Positions 1-6,456 are shown, numbered from the stretch's first letter. The stretch: DNA of 7,926 nt from Bacteroidaceae bacterium (GCA_017548225.1 JAFYMV010000064.1:1-7926); one strand, 5' to 3'. Made by a program: numbers and translations. Notes: generated from the sequence alone by a model not told the origin.

Positions 1-172
1 GACGCTCTGTAGACACTTCACGAAGATACATGGCAATAGCTTGTGCCTCGAGCAAACCCACGAGGATAGGCAGACTGCGATTGCCCTCCTTCTCACGGAG
101 CAGGGCGATGTAGAATTTGTCATTTGCCGCCTTCTGCAACAGATCTTGTACTTTAAGTTCTACTTTGTTCAT
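1..172 (-). CDS. DUF151 / bifunctional nuclease (BFN) family protein, 5' part only
   Basis: Reading the minus strand from the ATG at 172-170 gives 57 codons that run off the left edge of the window, so only the N-terminus is seen and its length cannot be judged. It begins MNKVELKVQDLL, followed by LPILVG at about residues 34-39 and EAQAIA at 42-47. That hydrophobic strand followed by an EAQ(A/S)IA helix is the hallmark of DUF151/BFN proteins, whose members have been reported to have DNase and RNase activity. In Bacteroidota these proteins are usually cytosolic and often carry a C-terminal UVR-like segment, which would lie outside the window. The gene diverges from rnpB, and a -7-like box lies 34 bases upstream of the start. 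The family call is good; the biochemical role in this organism is inferred from the family name only. Confidence 0.8.
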   Translation of the reverse strand, partial: MNKVELKVQDLLQKAANDKFYIALLREKEGNRSLPILVGLLEAQAIAMYLREVSTER

Positions 173-206
173 ATAACTATAACAAGCAAGAATTGCCTTT
201 GTAGGA

Positions 207-214
207 CAAAGGTA
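207..214 (-). promoter_or_regulatory. -7 box for the divergent DUF151 gene
   Basis: The minus strand reads TACCTTTG, a full match to the Bacteroidales -7 consensus TAnnTTTG. It predicts a transcript starting near 200 and a leader of about 27 bases before the ATG at 172. No TTTG is found at the expected 19-base spacing (plus-strand 234-237), so the -33 element is weak or absent. Confidence 0.55.
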
Positions 215-253
215 AGGGATTTTTCGGGAATAATATAATATTGGCTCAAACTA

Positions 254-284
254 TTTGCAATAACATAAAAATTCCGTACTTTTG
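254..284 (+). promoter_or_regulatory. rnpB promoter (Bacteroidales -33/-7)
   Basis: TTTG at 254-257 is followed, after exactly 19 bases, by TACTTTTG at 277-284. This is a complete match to the Bacteroides sigma-70 (sigma-ABfr) consensus TTTG-N19-TAnnTTTG. The predicted start, a few bases downstream of 284, sits just ahead of the first paired base of the RNase P RNA (about 300). A perfect promoter suits a highly expressed stable RNA. Confidence 0.85.
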
Positions 285-299
285 CAAAAATAACACAAA

Positions 300-663
300 G
301 GAAGCAGTTGGACGGTCTGTCGCTTGCTCCCTCGCGGAGTATGAGGAAAGTCCGGGCAACATAGAGCATCCCGCTTGTTAATATGCAAGGTGTCGGCGAC
401 GGCAGGGGTAACGCAGAAGAAAATAACCGCCTCGTTCAGGCGAGGTAAGGGTGAGAAGGTGGGGTAAGAGCCCACCAGGCGGGTGGTGACACCATGCGCT
501 GTGCGTCCCGGGAGTTGCAAGGTCATGTATACCGGTGTTTGAGGGTTGCTCGCCCGAGCTGGAGGGTAGACCGCTATAGCCTGCTGGCAACAGTAGGCAC
601 AGATAAATGACAGACGCTACGGATACCGTAGTACAGAACCCGGCTTATAGGCCAACTGCTTTC
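300..663 (+). ncRNA. rnpB: RNase P RNA, bacterial class A
   Basis: This is the catalytic RNA of ribonuclease P, which works with the RnpA protein to remove 5' leaders from precursor tRNAs. The conserved core is visible in order. GAGGAAAGTCCGGGC at 343-357 is the 5' strand of P4 and its flank. AAGGGTGAGAAGGT followed by GGGTAAGAGCCCACC lies at about 447-476. AGATAAATGA at 601-610 and ACAGAACCCGGCTTA at 633-647 form the 3' half of the core. P1 closes the molecule: 300-311 (GGAAGCAGTTGG) pairs with 652-663 (CCAACTGCTTTC), 12 base pairs with one G-U. The length of about 364 nt fits class A. GAGGGTAGACC at about 562-572 supplies a GGU in the region where the tRNA CCA-binding loop is expected. Protein-coding readings on either strand across this segment are spurious. 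The exact mature ends are uncertain by a few bases. Confidence 0.95.
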
Positions 664-673
664 TTTTTTTTCT
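652..673 (+). terminator. rnpB 3' end: P1 strand plus U-tract
   Basis: The 3' strand of P1 (652-663) runs directly into eight consecutive T at 664-671. No separate local hairpin is present, so release would depend on the long-range P1 helix followed by the U-tract, or on trimming of a longer transcript. The U-tract marks the likely end of the RNA. Confidence 0.6.
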
Positions 674-676
674 ATT

Positions 677-705
677 AGGAGTACAGGAGTCAGGAGTGTA
701 GGAGT
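677..705 (+). repeat. Short AGGAGT direct-repeat tract
   Basis: AGGAGT occurs four times in 29 bases, at 677-682, 685-690, 692-697 and 700-705, with periods of 8, 7 and 8. The tract lies between the rnpB U-tract and the YihY-family gene. The reverse complement AACTCCTA occurs at 768-775 and can pair with TAGGAGTT at 699-706. The copies resemble Shine-Dalgarno sequence, but they lie 95 or more bases ahead of the likely start, and Bacteroidales rarely use such sites. The function is unknown; the tract may simply be a degenerate intergenic repeat. Confidence 0.6.
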
Positions 706-799
706 TTAGACGAATGCTTTGACTGACGCAGACGAAACATATTCACGGGAACATGAAAATAGAAGTCAACTCCTAAAAAGGCATAGAGAAACACAACAT

Positions 800-2116
800 A
801 TGAAAGAGAGATTCAGACAACTCGTACATTTCTTTACCCGCTCGCTATGGCGAGTGACACAAGCCGATGTGAGCCGTAGCCGATACACCAGCTACAACTT
901 GATGAAGATTACCATCCAAACCGTCAAGTGCTTCATTAAAGATCGTGTATGGATACGCGCCGCTGCCCTATCCTACACCACCCTGTTCTCTATCATCCCC
1001 ATCCTTGCCCTGCTCTTTGCTATTGCCAAAGGTTTTGGTTTCTCCAACCTCATGGAGCGACTGCTGCGCAACAACATGATACAAAACAACTCGATGGATA
1101 TGGTGATGACATTCATCGACAACTACTTGGAATATGCCAAGAGTGGAGTGTTTATCGGAATAGGTATAGCCATGTTGCTGTGGGCTATCATCAATCTGGC
1201 CGACAGTATCGAGAGCAACATGAATGCCATCTGGGATGTCAAGAGGCCGCGTTCGTACTTCCGCAAACTGACCAATTACATGGCACTATACATCGTGCTC
1301 CCTGCAGTCATCATTCTGTATGCCGGTGTCAGCATCTTCATGACTACAGTATACCAGCAGTTGGCCGAGTACCTCATCATCAGCTCGTTCGTACACATCT
1401 GTTTCAAACTCGCTCCCTACATACTCTCGGGACTCATCATGACAGGACTCTTCTTCTTTATCCCCAACACAAAGGTAAAGTTCAAGAACGCCTTCATTCC
1501 AGGCATGATTACGGGTATCGTCTTCCAAGCGTTCCTATACATATATATACAGATACAGATGTCGGTATCGAGCTACAACGCTATCTATGGATCGTTTGCC
1601 ATTATACCGATGTTTATGCTTTGGGCAGACATATCATGGAGTATCATCCTCTTCGGTGTAGAGATGAGCTATGTGAGTCAAAATATTGAATTATACAATT
1701 TCGGTCAGGAGGCCGACAATGTGAGCCGCCGTTATCATGATTTTCTTTGCGTGGTGGTAATGTCGCTCATCTGCAAACGCTTCGAACAAGGGGGGCTACC
1801 CTACACGGCAAGCGAATTGTCCGACGAGGGAGAGATTCCTATCCGCCTGACCAACCGACTGCTCGACGAATTGGAGACAATAGGACTCATCTACGGAATA
1901 AGCAATGACACCAAGTCTGAAACCGAGCACTACCTACCCGCTGTAGCTATCAGCAAACTTTCCGTTGGGCGTCTGCTATCCACTCTGGACAGTCATGGAT
2001 GCGAAGATTTCAAGATAGACCACACCAAAGAGTTTGGCAGTCAGTGGGATGCATTTATCGGACACAAGGAGGACATGTATGCAAAAACCAATGACATCTT
2101 GCTGAAGGATTTATAA
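800..2116 (+). CDS. YihY/BrkB family inner-membrane protein
   Basis: This is a polytopic inner-membrane protein of the YihY/virulence factor BrkB family, formerly mislabelled RNase BN. No transport substrate or enzymatic reaction is firmly established for the family. From the ATG at 800 it is 438 residues and begins MKERFRQLVHFFTRSLWRV, which resembles the usual Bacteroidales N-terminus. An upstream TTG at 719 would add 27 polar residues not expected in the family, so I prefer 800. Visible features include the family segment AAALSYTTLFSIIPILALLFA (about 54-74). Hydrophobic segments lie at about 55-78, 115-137, 160-183, 205-222, 233-255 and 265-290. The sequence NAIYGSFAIIPMFMLW falls in the fifth-sixth segment region. 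After about residue 310 a soluble C-terminal domain follows with a winged-helix-like pattern. A terminator lies immediately downstream, so the gene is probably transcribed alone. Its promoter is not clear. Confidence 0.88.
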   Translation: MKERFRQLVHFFTRSLWRVTQADVSRSRYTSYNLMKITIQTVKCFIKDRVWIRAAALSYTTLFSIIPILALLFAIAKGFGFSNLMERLLRNNMIQNNSMDMVMTFIDNYLEYAKSGVFIGIGIAMLLWAIINLADSIESNMNAIWDVKRPRSYFRKLTNYMALYIVLPAVIILYAGVSIFMTTVYQQLAEYLIISSFVHICFKLAPYILSGLIMTGLFFFIPNTKVKFKNAFIPGMITGIVFQAFLYIYIQIQMSVSSYNAIYGSFAIIPMFMLWADISWSIILFGVEMSYVSQNIELYNFGQEADNVSRRYHDFLCVVVMSLICKRFEQGGLPYTASELSDEGEIPIRLTNRLLDELETIGLIYGISNDTKSETEHYLPAVAISKLSVGRLLSTLDSHGCEDFKIDHTKEFGSQWDAFIGHKEDMYAKTNDILLKDL

Positions 2117-2127
2117 GTAGACGATAG

Positions 2128-2160
2128 AAGCGCAACAAATTTGTTGCGCTTTTTCTTTCC
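2128..2160 (+). terminator. Intrinsic terminator after the YihY-family gene
   Basis: A perfect 24-base palindrome at 2128-2151 (AAGCGCAACAAA and its complement) begins 12 bases after the stop codon. It overlaps the T-rich run TTTTTCTTT (2150-2158). This is a classic GC-stem plus U-tract terminator on the plus strand. Confidence 0.88.
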
Positions 2161-2220
2161 AAATATCACAACAAGTGTAAATTTTATTGAGAATTATTAG
2201 TAGAGTTGAACGATTATTCC

Positions 2221-2228
2221 TATCTTTG
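2221..2228 (+). promoter_or_regulatory. -7 box upstream of the DUF4301 gene
   Basis: TATCTTTG matches TAnnTTTG exactly and lies 22 bases before the ATG at 2251, predicting a very short leader. No TTTG sits at the 19-base spacing; the nearest TTG triplets are at 2187-2189 and 2206-2208. The upstream half is therefore weak. Its position just after a terminator supports a new transcript starting here. Confidence 0.6.
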
Positions 2229-2250
2229 CCTTGTTATTTAGTAAAATGGT

Positions 2251-3783
2251 ATGAGTATGTTTACCCAAGAAGACAAATTAATGTTTGCTCAACGCGGTGT
2301 TACCGAAGCCCAAGTAATGGAACAGTTGGAATGCTTCAAGAAAGGATTCCCCTACTTGTCGCTCGAGGGTCCCGCTTCTGTACGCAATGGAATACTGAAA
2401 GCTGATCAAGAGTTTTTAGAAGAGGCTTCTAATCAGTGGAATGAATACTTGCAGTCAAACCACGACATTGTAAAGTTTGTACCTGCTTCAGGCGCAGCCA
2501 GCCGTATGTTTAAGAATCTTTTCGAGTTCTTGACAGGTGGTCATGACGAGCCTGTAACAGACTTCGAGCATGTATTCTTTGACCACATAGAATTCTTCGG
2601 ATTCTATGCCGCGCTCAACGAAAAGTGCAACGAGTTGTATGGCAAAGATATCAAGGCCCTGATGGAGGAAGGAAGCCACAGAAAAGTGGTAGCAGCACTG
2701 CTCAACCCCGAAGGACTCAACTTCGGTCAGTTGCCTAAAGGATTGTTGCTCTTCCATCTCTACGCTGATGGCACCGTACGCACTCCGCTTGAGGAGCACC
2801 TCGTAGAGGGCGCACTCTATGCACAGGACGAAAACAAGAATGTACATGTACACTTCACCGTATCGCCCGAGCACCGCGAGCTCTTCAAGGCAAAGGTAGC
2901 TTCAGTCGTAGCACGCTACGAGGAGGAGTTCGGCGTGAAATATGACATCACCTTCTCTGAACAAAAGGCCAGCACCGATACTATCGCCGCAGACAAGGAC
3001 AACAATCCTTTCCGCGACACTGATGGTAGCCTTGTATTCCGCCCCGGTGGCCATGGCGCACTCATCGAAAATCTCAATGACTTGGATGCCGATGTGGTAT
3101 TCATCAAGAATATTGACAATGTGGTACCCGACCGCCTCAAGGAGGATACCGTTACATACAAGAAGTTGTTGGCAGGCGTACTCGTATCGCTCCAAGCACA
3201 AACATTTGCCTACTTGCGTCGTTTAGACGAAGGCAATTGCACCCCGGAAGAGTTGCAAGAGATGGTTGATTTCCTTCAGAACAAGCTCTATTGCAAACAC
3301 CCCGAAATCGAAACCCTCAAGGGCGATACACTCGTGGCTTTCTTGAGAAAGAAATTCGACCGTCCGATGCGTGTTTGCGGCATGGTACAGAATGTGGGCG
3401 AGCCCGGTGGTGGCCCCTTCCTCGCATACAATGCTGACGGCACCGTATCACTGCAGATTCTCGAAAGTTCACAGATCGACATGGATAACCCTGTCAAGAA
3501 GGCCATGTTCCTCGAAGGCACTCATTTCAACCCCGTAGATCTTGTATGTGCAATCAAGAACTATAAGGGTGAGAAGTTTGACCTGCCCAAGTATGTAGAT
3601 AAGTCTACCGGCTTTATCTCTTCAAAATCAAAGGGTGGACGCTCACTCAAGGCACTTGAGCTTCCAGGTTTGTGGAATGGCGCGATGAGCAAATGGAACA
3701 CAGTCTTCGTTGAGGTACCTCTTACTACCTTCAACCCCGTGAAGACCGTGAACGACCTGCTTCGCGACCAACATCAGAAGTAA
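2251..3783 (+). CDS. DUF4301 family protein, possible nucleotidyltransferase fold
   Basis: This 510-residue cytosolic-looking protein, with no signal peptide or membrane segment, matches the DUF4301 family of Bacteroidota in length and sequence. No function is established for it. Motifs suggest distant kinship with sugar-nucleotide pyrophosphorylases. VKFVPASGAASRMFK (74-88) resembles the N-terminal nucleotide-binding loop with its G-x-x-S-R core. RPGGHGALIENL (264-275) recalls the PGGHG / PGGNG segment of UDP-sugar pyrophosphorylases. VVFIKNIDNVVPD (282-294) recalls their (N/V)DN motif. That reading is inference. The glycine-rich GEPGGGPF (383-390) and a C-terminal FNPVKTVNDLL (494-504) are further likely conserved blocks. 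The ATG at 2251 is chosen over the one at 2257; both fit the -7 box at 2221. A purine-rich but non-canonical leader precedes it. It may be transcribed onward into the lysine genes, though a hairpin intervenes. Confidence 0.85.
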   Translation: MSMFTQEDKLMFAQRGVTEAQVMEQLECFKKGFPYLSLEGPASVRNGILKADQEFLEEASNQWNEYLQSNHDIVKFVPASGAASRMFKNLFEFLTGGHDEPVTDFEHVFFDHIEFFGFYAALNEKCNELYGKDIKALMEEGSHRKVVAALLNPEGLNFGQLPKGLLLFHLYADGTVRTPLEEHLVEGALYAQDENKNVHVHFTVSPEHRELFKAKVASVVARYEEEFGVKYDITFSEQKASTDTIAADKDNNPFRDTDGSLVFRPGGHGALIENLNDLDADVVFIKNIDNVVPDRLKEDTVTYKKLLAGVLVSLQAQTFAYLRRLDEGNCTPEELQEMVDFLQNKLYCKHPEIETLKGDTLVAFLRKKFDRPMRVCGMVQNVGEPGGGPFLAYNADGTVSLQILESSQIDMDNPVKKAMFLEGTHFNPVDLVCAIKNYKGEKFDLPKYVDKSTGFISSKSKGGRSLKALELPGLWNGAMSKWNTVFVEVPLTTFNPVKTVNDLLRDQHQK

Positions 3784-3816
3784 GGAACACTTTGAATATT
3801 TTGTTATAGATACACT

Positions 3817-3876
3817 GATTCTTCGCCTCGTCCAGGATGTGCGCAACCGTTGTCATCCTGCACGAAGTGAAGAATC
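3817..3876. repeat. Inverted repeat GATTCTTC...GAAGAATC, hairpin-forming
   Basis: The arms 3817-3839 and 3854-3876 are 23 bases each and match at 20 of 23 positions as reverse complements, around a 14-base loop. The right arm (CATCCTGCACGAAGTGAAGA...) resembles a widespread intergenic element of the form TCATCCTGAGCGAAGTGAAG, recalled from Bacteroidota and other bacterial genomes. It lies between the DUF4301 stop (3783) and the next start (3891), 14 bases before that ATG. It may act as an RNA hairpin that stabilises or partly terminates the upstream transcript. It has no U-tract, so it is not a standard terminator. Confidence 0.8.
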
Positions 3877-3890
3877 ACTCTTTACAAGCT

Positions 3891-4259
3891 ATGGGAAGAA
3901 ACAAATTTTCAGAACGCGAAATAACGATTATCGGCAAACTGCTCGGGCGTAAGATGGCAGGCAACCGCAACCAACAAAAGATGGTGCGCCATACCTTACG
4001 CACAGTATTCGATTTCAATATATCCGACTTTAATGTACAGGGCAAAGCTTTCGGCCCCAAAGAGTTACAGGAATGCCTTCGTCGTGGAGTTATTCATGTA
4101 CTTGATGATGCCACAATAGAAACCATGAAGGAGCGCTATGCCGAACGCAAGCAACGCGATGAGGAATTGCGCCAAGCCGAAGCCGTAGCCGATGGCGAAG
4201 TGGTTGACTGGCAAGAGGTACAGCGCCAGTGGGATGAATATTACAACACGGTACAGTAA
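3891..4259 (+). CDS. Conserved Bacteroidales hypothetical protein, 122 residues
   Basis: A small, soluble, strongly basic-then-acidic protein with no domain that I can name. It starts MGRNKFSEREITIIGKLL, includes AGNRNQQKMVRHTLR (23-37), FDFNISDFN (40-48) and GKAFGPKELQECLRRGV (51-67), and ends in a charged, probably helical tail (about 76-122). The pattern is familiar from Bacteroidales genomes as an uncharacterised protein. I chose the ATG at 3891 rather than the in-frame ATG at 3839. The earlier start would translate the right arm of the intergenic hairpin and add 17-18 unrelated residues. The next gene begins 68 bases downstream. The basic N-terminal half could bind nucleic acid, but nothing here demonstrates that. 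Confidence 0.75.
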   Translation: MGRNKFSEREITIIGKLLGRKMAGNRNQQKMVRHTLRTVFDFNISDFNVQGKAFGPKELQECLRRGVIHVLDDATIETMKERYAERKQRDEELRQAEAVADGEVVDWQEVQRQWDEYYNTVQ

Positions 4260-4260
4260 T

Positions 4261-4292
4261 CTTGTTATTTTCATGAAAAAAGCGTACCTTCG
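4261..4292 (+). promoter_or_regulatory. Candidate promoter for the ftsE-lysC-lysA block
   Basis: CTTG at 4261-4264 and TACCTTCG at 4285-4292 give a near-consensus -33/-7 pair with a 20-base spacer and one mismatch in the -7 TTTG. The predicted start near 4299 leaves about 30 bases before the ATG at 4328. It begins right after the stop of the preceding gene, so read-through from upstream is equally possible. Confidence 0.4.
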
Positions 4293-4327
4293 TACACCGA
4301 AAGAAGAATACGCACAAGATAGAAGCA

Positions 4328-5053
4328 ATGGTACTAATAAGCTATCAGAATGTGGATGTCCACCAACAGGAGACAATCGTGTTGGAAGGAGTAGACCTGA
4401 AAATCAAAAAGGGCGAATTTGTATACCTCATCGGAAAGGTAGGATCAGGAAAGTCGAGCCTACTCAAGACCATGTATGGTGAGTTGGATGTACATAGCGG
4501 TACTGCCGAGGTGCTAGGATACGACATGGCTCACATACGCCGCAAGCAGATACCTGCTCTGCGCAAGCGCATCGGTATTGTCTTCCAAGACTTCCAGCTC
4601 CTCACCGACCGTAATGTACGCGAAAATCTCGACTTTGTGCTTAAAGCTACCGGGTGGGACGACAAACGCGAACGACAATTCCGCATCGAAGAGGTGCTGA
4701 AACAGGTAGGCATGCAAACTAAAGGATACAAGATGCCCCATGAGTTGTCGGGAGGAGAGCAGCAGCGTATTGTTATCGCCCGTGCCATTCTCAACACACC
4801 AGATATCATTCTTGCCGATGAGCCCACTGGCAATTTGGACCCCGAGACTGGACGACAAATCGTAGAACTGCTGCGCGATATCCGTGCTAAAGGTTCTACA
4901 ATCATCATGACTACCCACAATCTGCAGTTGCTTGAAGAGTTCCCTGGTAAGGTATTCCGCTGCGAAGACCATAAGATCGTGGAACAAATACAAGAAGCTC
5001 AAGAAAACATAGAAGAGGTAGAGAATATCGAAAATTCTGAAAATAATCAATAA
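4328..5053 (+). CDS. ftsE: FtsE-type cell division ABC transporter ATPase
   Basis: The 241-residue ABC ATPase has all motors intact: Walker A GKVGSGKS (36-43), Q-loop FQD with Q87, signature LSGGE (140-144), Walker B IILADEP (160-166), D-loop GNLD (168-171) and switch H197. EFVYLIGKVGSGKSSLLK, QDFQLLTD and THN are characteristic of Bacteroidota FtsE. In the family, FtsE binds the membrane protein FtsX at the septum and couples ATP hydrolysis to activation of peptidoglycan hydrolases. No ftsX lies here; in Bacteroidales it is normally encoded at another locus, near uppP and truB. After about residue 218 there is a roughly 20-residue acidic tail (EEVENIENSENN), a little longer than typical FtsE and unlikely to be catalytic. 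Only 13 bases separate its stop from lysC, so the two are almost certainly co-transcribed. A related ABC ATPase function such as lipoprotein release cannot be fully excluded. Confidence 0.87.
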   Translation: MVLISYQNVDVHQQETIVLEGVDLKIKKGEFVYLIGKVGSGKSSLLKTMYGELDVHSGTAEVLGYDMAHIRRKQIPALRKRIGIVFQDFQLLTDRNVRENLDFVLKATGWDDKRERQFRIEEVLKQVGMQTKGYKMPHELSGGEQQRIVIARAILNTPDIILADEPTGNLDPETGRQIVELLRDIRAKGSTIIMTTHNLQLLEEFPGKVFRCEDHKIVEQIQEAQENIEEVENIENSENNQ

Positions 5054-5066
5054 ACAACATACAAAC

Positions 5067-6380
5067 ATGAAAGTAATGAAATTTGGCGGCACCTCTGTAG
5101 GTTCCGCACCACGCATGAAAAGTGTAGCTTCGCTCATCAATGACGGCGAAGACAAGATTGTTGTACTCTCGGCCATGTCGGGTACTACCAACTCATTGGT
5201 GGAGATTTGCGGCTACCTTGCCAACAACAATCCTGAAGGAGCTAACGAAGTTATAAACAAACTCGAAAGCCTCTACAAGAAGCACATCAGCGAACTTTAT
5301 AGCACAGAAGAATATAAGCAACAGACCAGCGCTTTGGTAAAAGAGGTCTTCAATTATCTCCGTTCATTTACCAAGCAGTTGTTTACCTCTATCGAGGAGC
5401 GCATCATCTTGGCACAGGGTGAAATCATCTCAACCAACATGGTGACCAACTACCTCAAGGAACAGGGTATCAGTGCCCACCTCATTGCAGCGCTCGACTA
5501 CATGCGTACCGACAAGAATGGTGAGCCCGATGCAGCCTACATCAAGGAGAAGATTACCGAAGTATTGACCAATAGCCCCAAGGCACAAATCTACATCACT
5601 CAAGGTTTCATTTGCCGCAACATCAATGGCGAGATTGACAACTTGCAGCGTGGTGGTAGCGACTACACCGCATCACTTATAGGTGCAGCAGTAGGTGCCA
5701 GCGAGATTCAGATCTGGACAGACATCGACGGCATGCACAACAACGACCCCCGTATCGTTGAGGGTACTACCGCCGTTCGTCATCTCCACTTTGAGGAGGC
5801 CGCCGAGTTGGGTTATTTTGGAGCCAAGATCCTCCACCCCACCTGCGTACAGCCTGCCAAGTTTGCCAACATTCCCGTAAAGTTGCTCAACACCATGGAG
5901 CCCCAAGCACCGGGCACTACCATCAACAACGATGCAGATCCCGGCACCATCAAGGCCGTAGCAGCAAAGGAGAATATCACCGCTATTAAGATTAAGTCTA
6001 GCCGCATGCTCCTCGCACACGGTTTCCTCCGCAAGGTATTTGAAATCTTCGAGAGCTACCAGACCTCAATCGATATGATTTGTACCTCTGAGGTAGGTGT
6101 ATCAATGAGTATTGACAACACCAAGCACCTCAACGAGATTGTTCACGATCTCAAGAAGTATGGTACCGTAAGCATCGACCACAACATGTGCATCATCTGC
6201 GTGGTGGGCGACATGGATTGGGAGAATGTCGGTTTCGAAGCCCGCGCTATGGATGCCATGCGTGATATCCCCGTGCGTATGATCTCGTTCGGTGGTAGCA
6301 ACTACAACATCTCGTTCCTCATCAAAGAGAGCGACAAGAAGCGTGCATTGCAGGCATTGCAGGACAAACTTTTTAGATAA
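5067..6380 (+). CDS. lysC: Aspartate kinase, monofunctional, lysine-type ACT region
   Basis: It phosphorylates L-aspartate with ATP to 4-phospho-L-aspartate, the first step toward lysine/diaminopimelate, threonine and methionine. At 437 residues it is a stand-alone kinase without a homoserine dehydrogenase domain. The kinase domain (1 to about 290) shows KFGGTSV (5-11), the substrate-binding segment ERIILAQGE (111-119), NLQRGGSDYTA (192-202) and IWTDIDGM (216-223). Two ACT domains follow (about 300-437). The first contains RML (313-315), GFL (319-321) and DMICTSEV (336-343). These correspond to residues that contact lysine in E. coli LysC (M318, F324, D340, T344), so lysine feedback inhibition is inferred. 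The LQ in place of the usual LG before RGGSDYTA is normal in Bacteroidota. No lysine riboswitch fits in the 13-base gap upstream. It is co-transcribed with ftsE, and lysA follows after an 87-base spacer holding an inverted repeat. Confidence 0.95.
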   Translation: MKVMKFGGTSVGSAPRMKSVASLINDGEDKIVVLSAMSGTTNSLVEICGYLANNNPEGANEVINKLESLYKKHISELYSTEEYKQQTSALVKEVFNYLRSFTKQLFTSIEERIILAQGEIISTNMVTNYLKEQGISAHLIAALDYMRTDKNGEPDAAYIKEKITEVLTNSPKAQIYITQGFICRNINGEIDNLQRGGSDYTASLIGAAVGASEIQIWTDIDGMHNNDPRIVEGTTAVRHLHFEEAAELGYFGAKILHPTCVQPAKFANIPVKLLNTMEPQAPGTTINNDADPGTIKAVAAKENITAIKIKSSRMLLAHGFLRKVFEIFESYQTSIDMICTSEVGVSMSIDNTKHLNEIVHDLKKYGTVSIDHNMCIICVVGDMDWENVGFEARAMDAMRDIPVRMISFGGSNYNISFLIKESDKKRALQALQDKLFR

Positions 6381-6388
6381 CAAATTTT

Positions 6389-6456
6389 GTCAACAGTCTA
6401 CAGTCAACGGTCTACGGTAGCCTCCGGATAATGACTGTTGACTGTTGTCTGTTGAC
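6389..6456. repeat. Inverted heptad repeat between lysC and lysA
   Basis: The left side has four 7-base units at 6393-6420: ACAGTCT, ACAGTCA, ACGGTCT and ACGGTAG. The right side has three complementary units at 6433-6453: GACTGTT, GACTGTT and GTCTGTT. The outer 20-base arms 6389-6408 and 6437-6456 match at 18 of 20 positions as reverse complements around a 28-base loop. Similar GTTGACTGTTGAC tracts are recalled from many Bacteroidales intergenic regions. The element occupies most of the 87-base gap and would fold in a lysC-lysA transcript. It lacks a U-tract. It may protect the lysC 3' end or tune lysA expression, which is inference. Confidence 0.85.

Noticed and set aside
251..590. Open reading frames on the minus strand across 251-590
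   Set aside because: They lie inside the RNase P RNA and its promoter, and their translations show no protein-like conservation that I recognise.
719..799. TTG start giving a 27-residue N-terminal extension of the YihY-family protein
   Set aside because: The added residues are polar and unlike the family N-terminus. The ATG at 800 gives the expected beginning, and the extension region holds leader-like sequence.
949..1689. Long alternative-frame reading inside the YihY-family gene
   Set aside because: Its translation is rich in His, Cys, Arg and Gln with no membrane or domain pattern. It is a shadow of the real frame, which has clear membrane segments.
3791..3818. Promoter for the small hypothetical gene: TTTG at 3791 with TACACTGA at 3811
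   Set aside because: The spacer is 16 rather than 19 bases and the -7 box matches poorly, so it is not supported.
4284..4295. Small GTAC-CTTC-GTAC hairpin before ftsE
   Set aside because: The stem is only four base pairs, has no U-tract, and overlaps the candidate -7 box, so it is likely chance.
5054..5066. Lysine riboswitch upstream of lysC
   Set aside because: The gap to ftsE is only 13 bases, and no lysine-riboswitch core is visible upstream of ftsE in 4260-4327 either.
5258..5266. Possible defect in aspartokinase because the motif reads LQRGGSDYTA rather than LGRGGSDYTA
   Set aside because: The LQ form is the usual one in Bacteroidota aspartokinases and the rest of the active site is intact.
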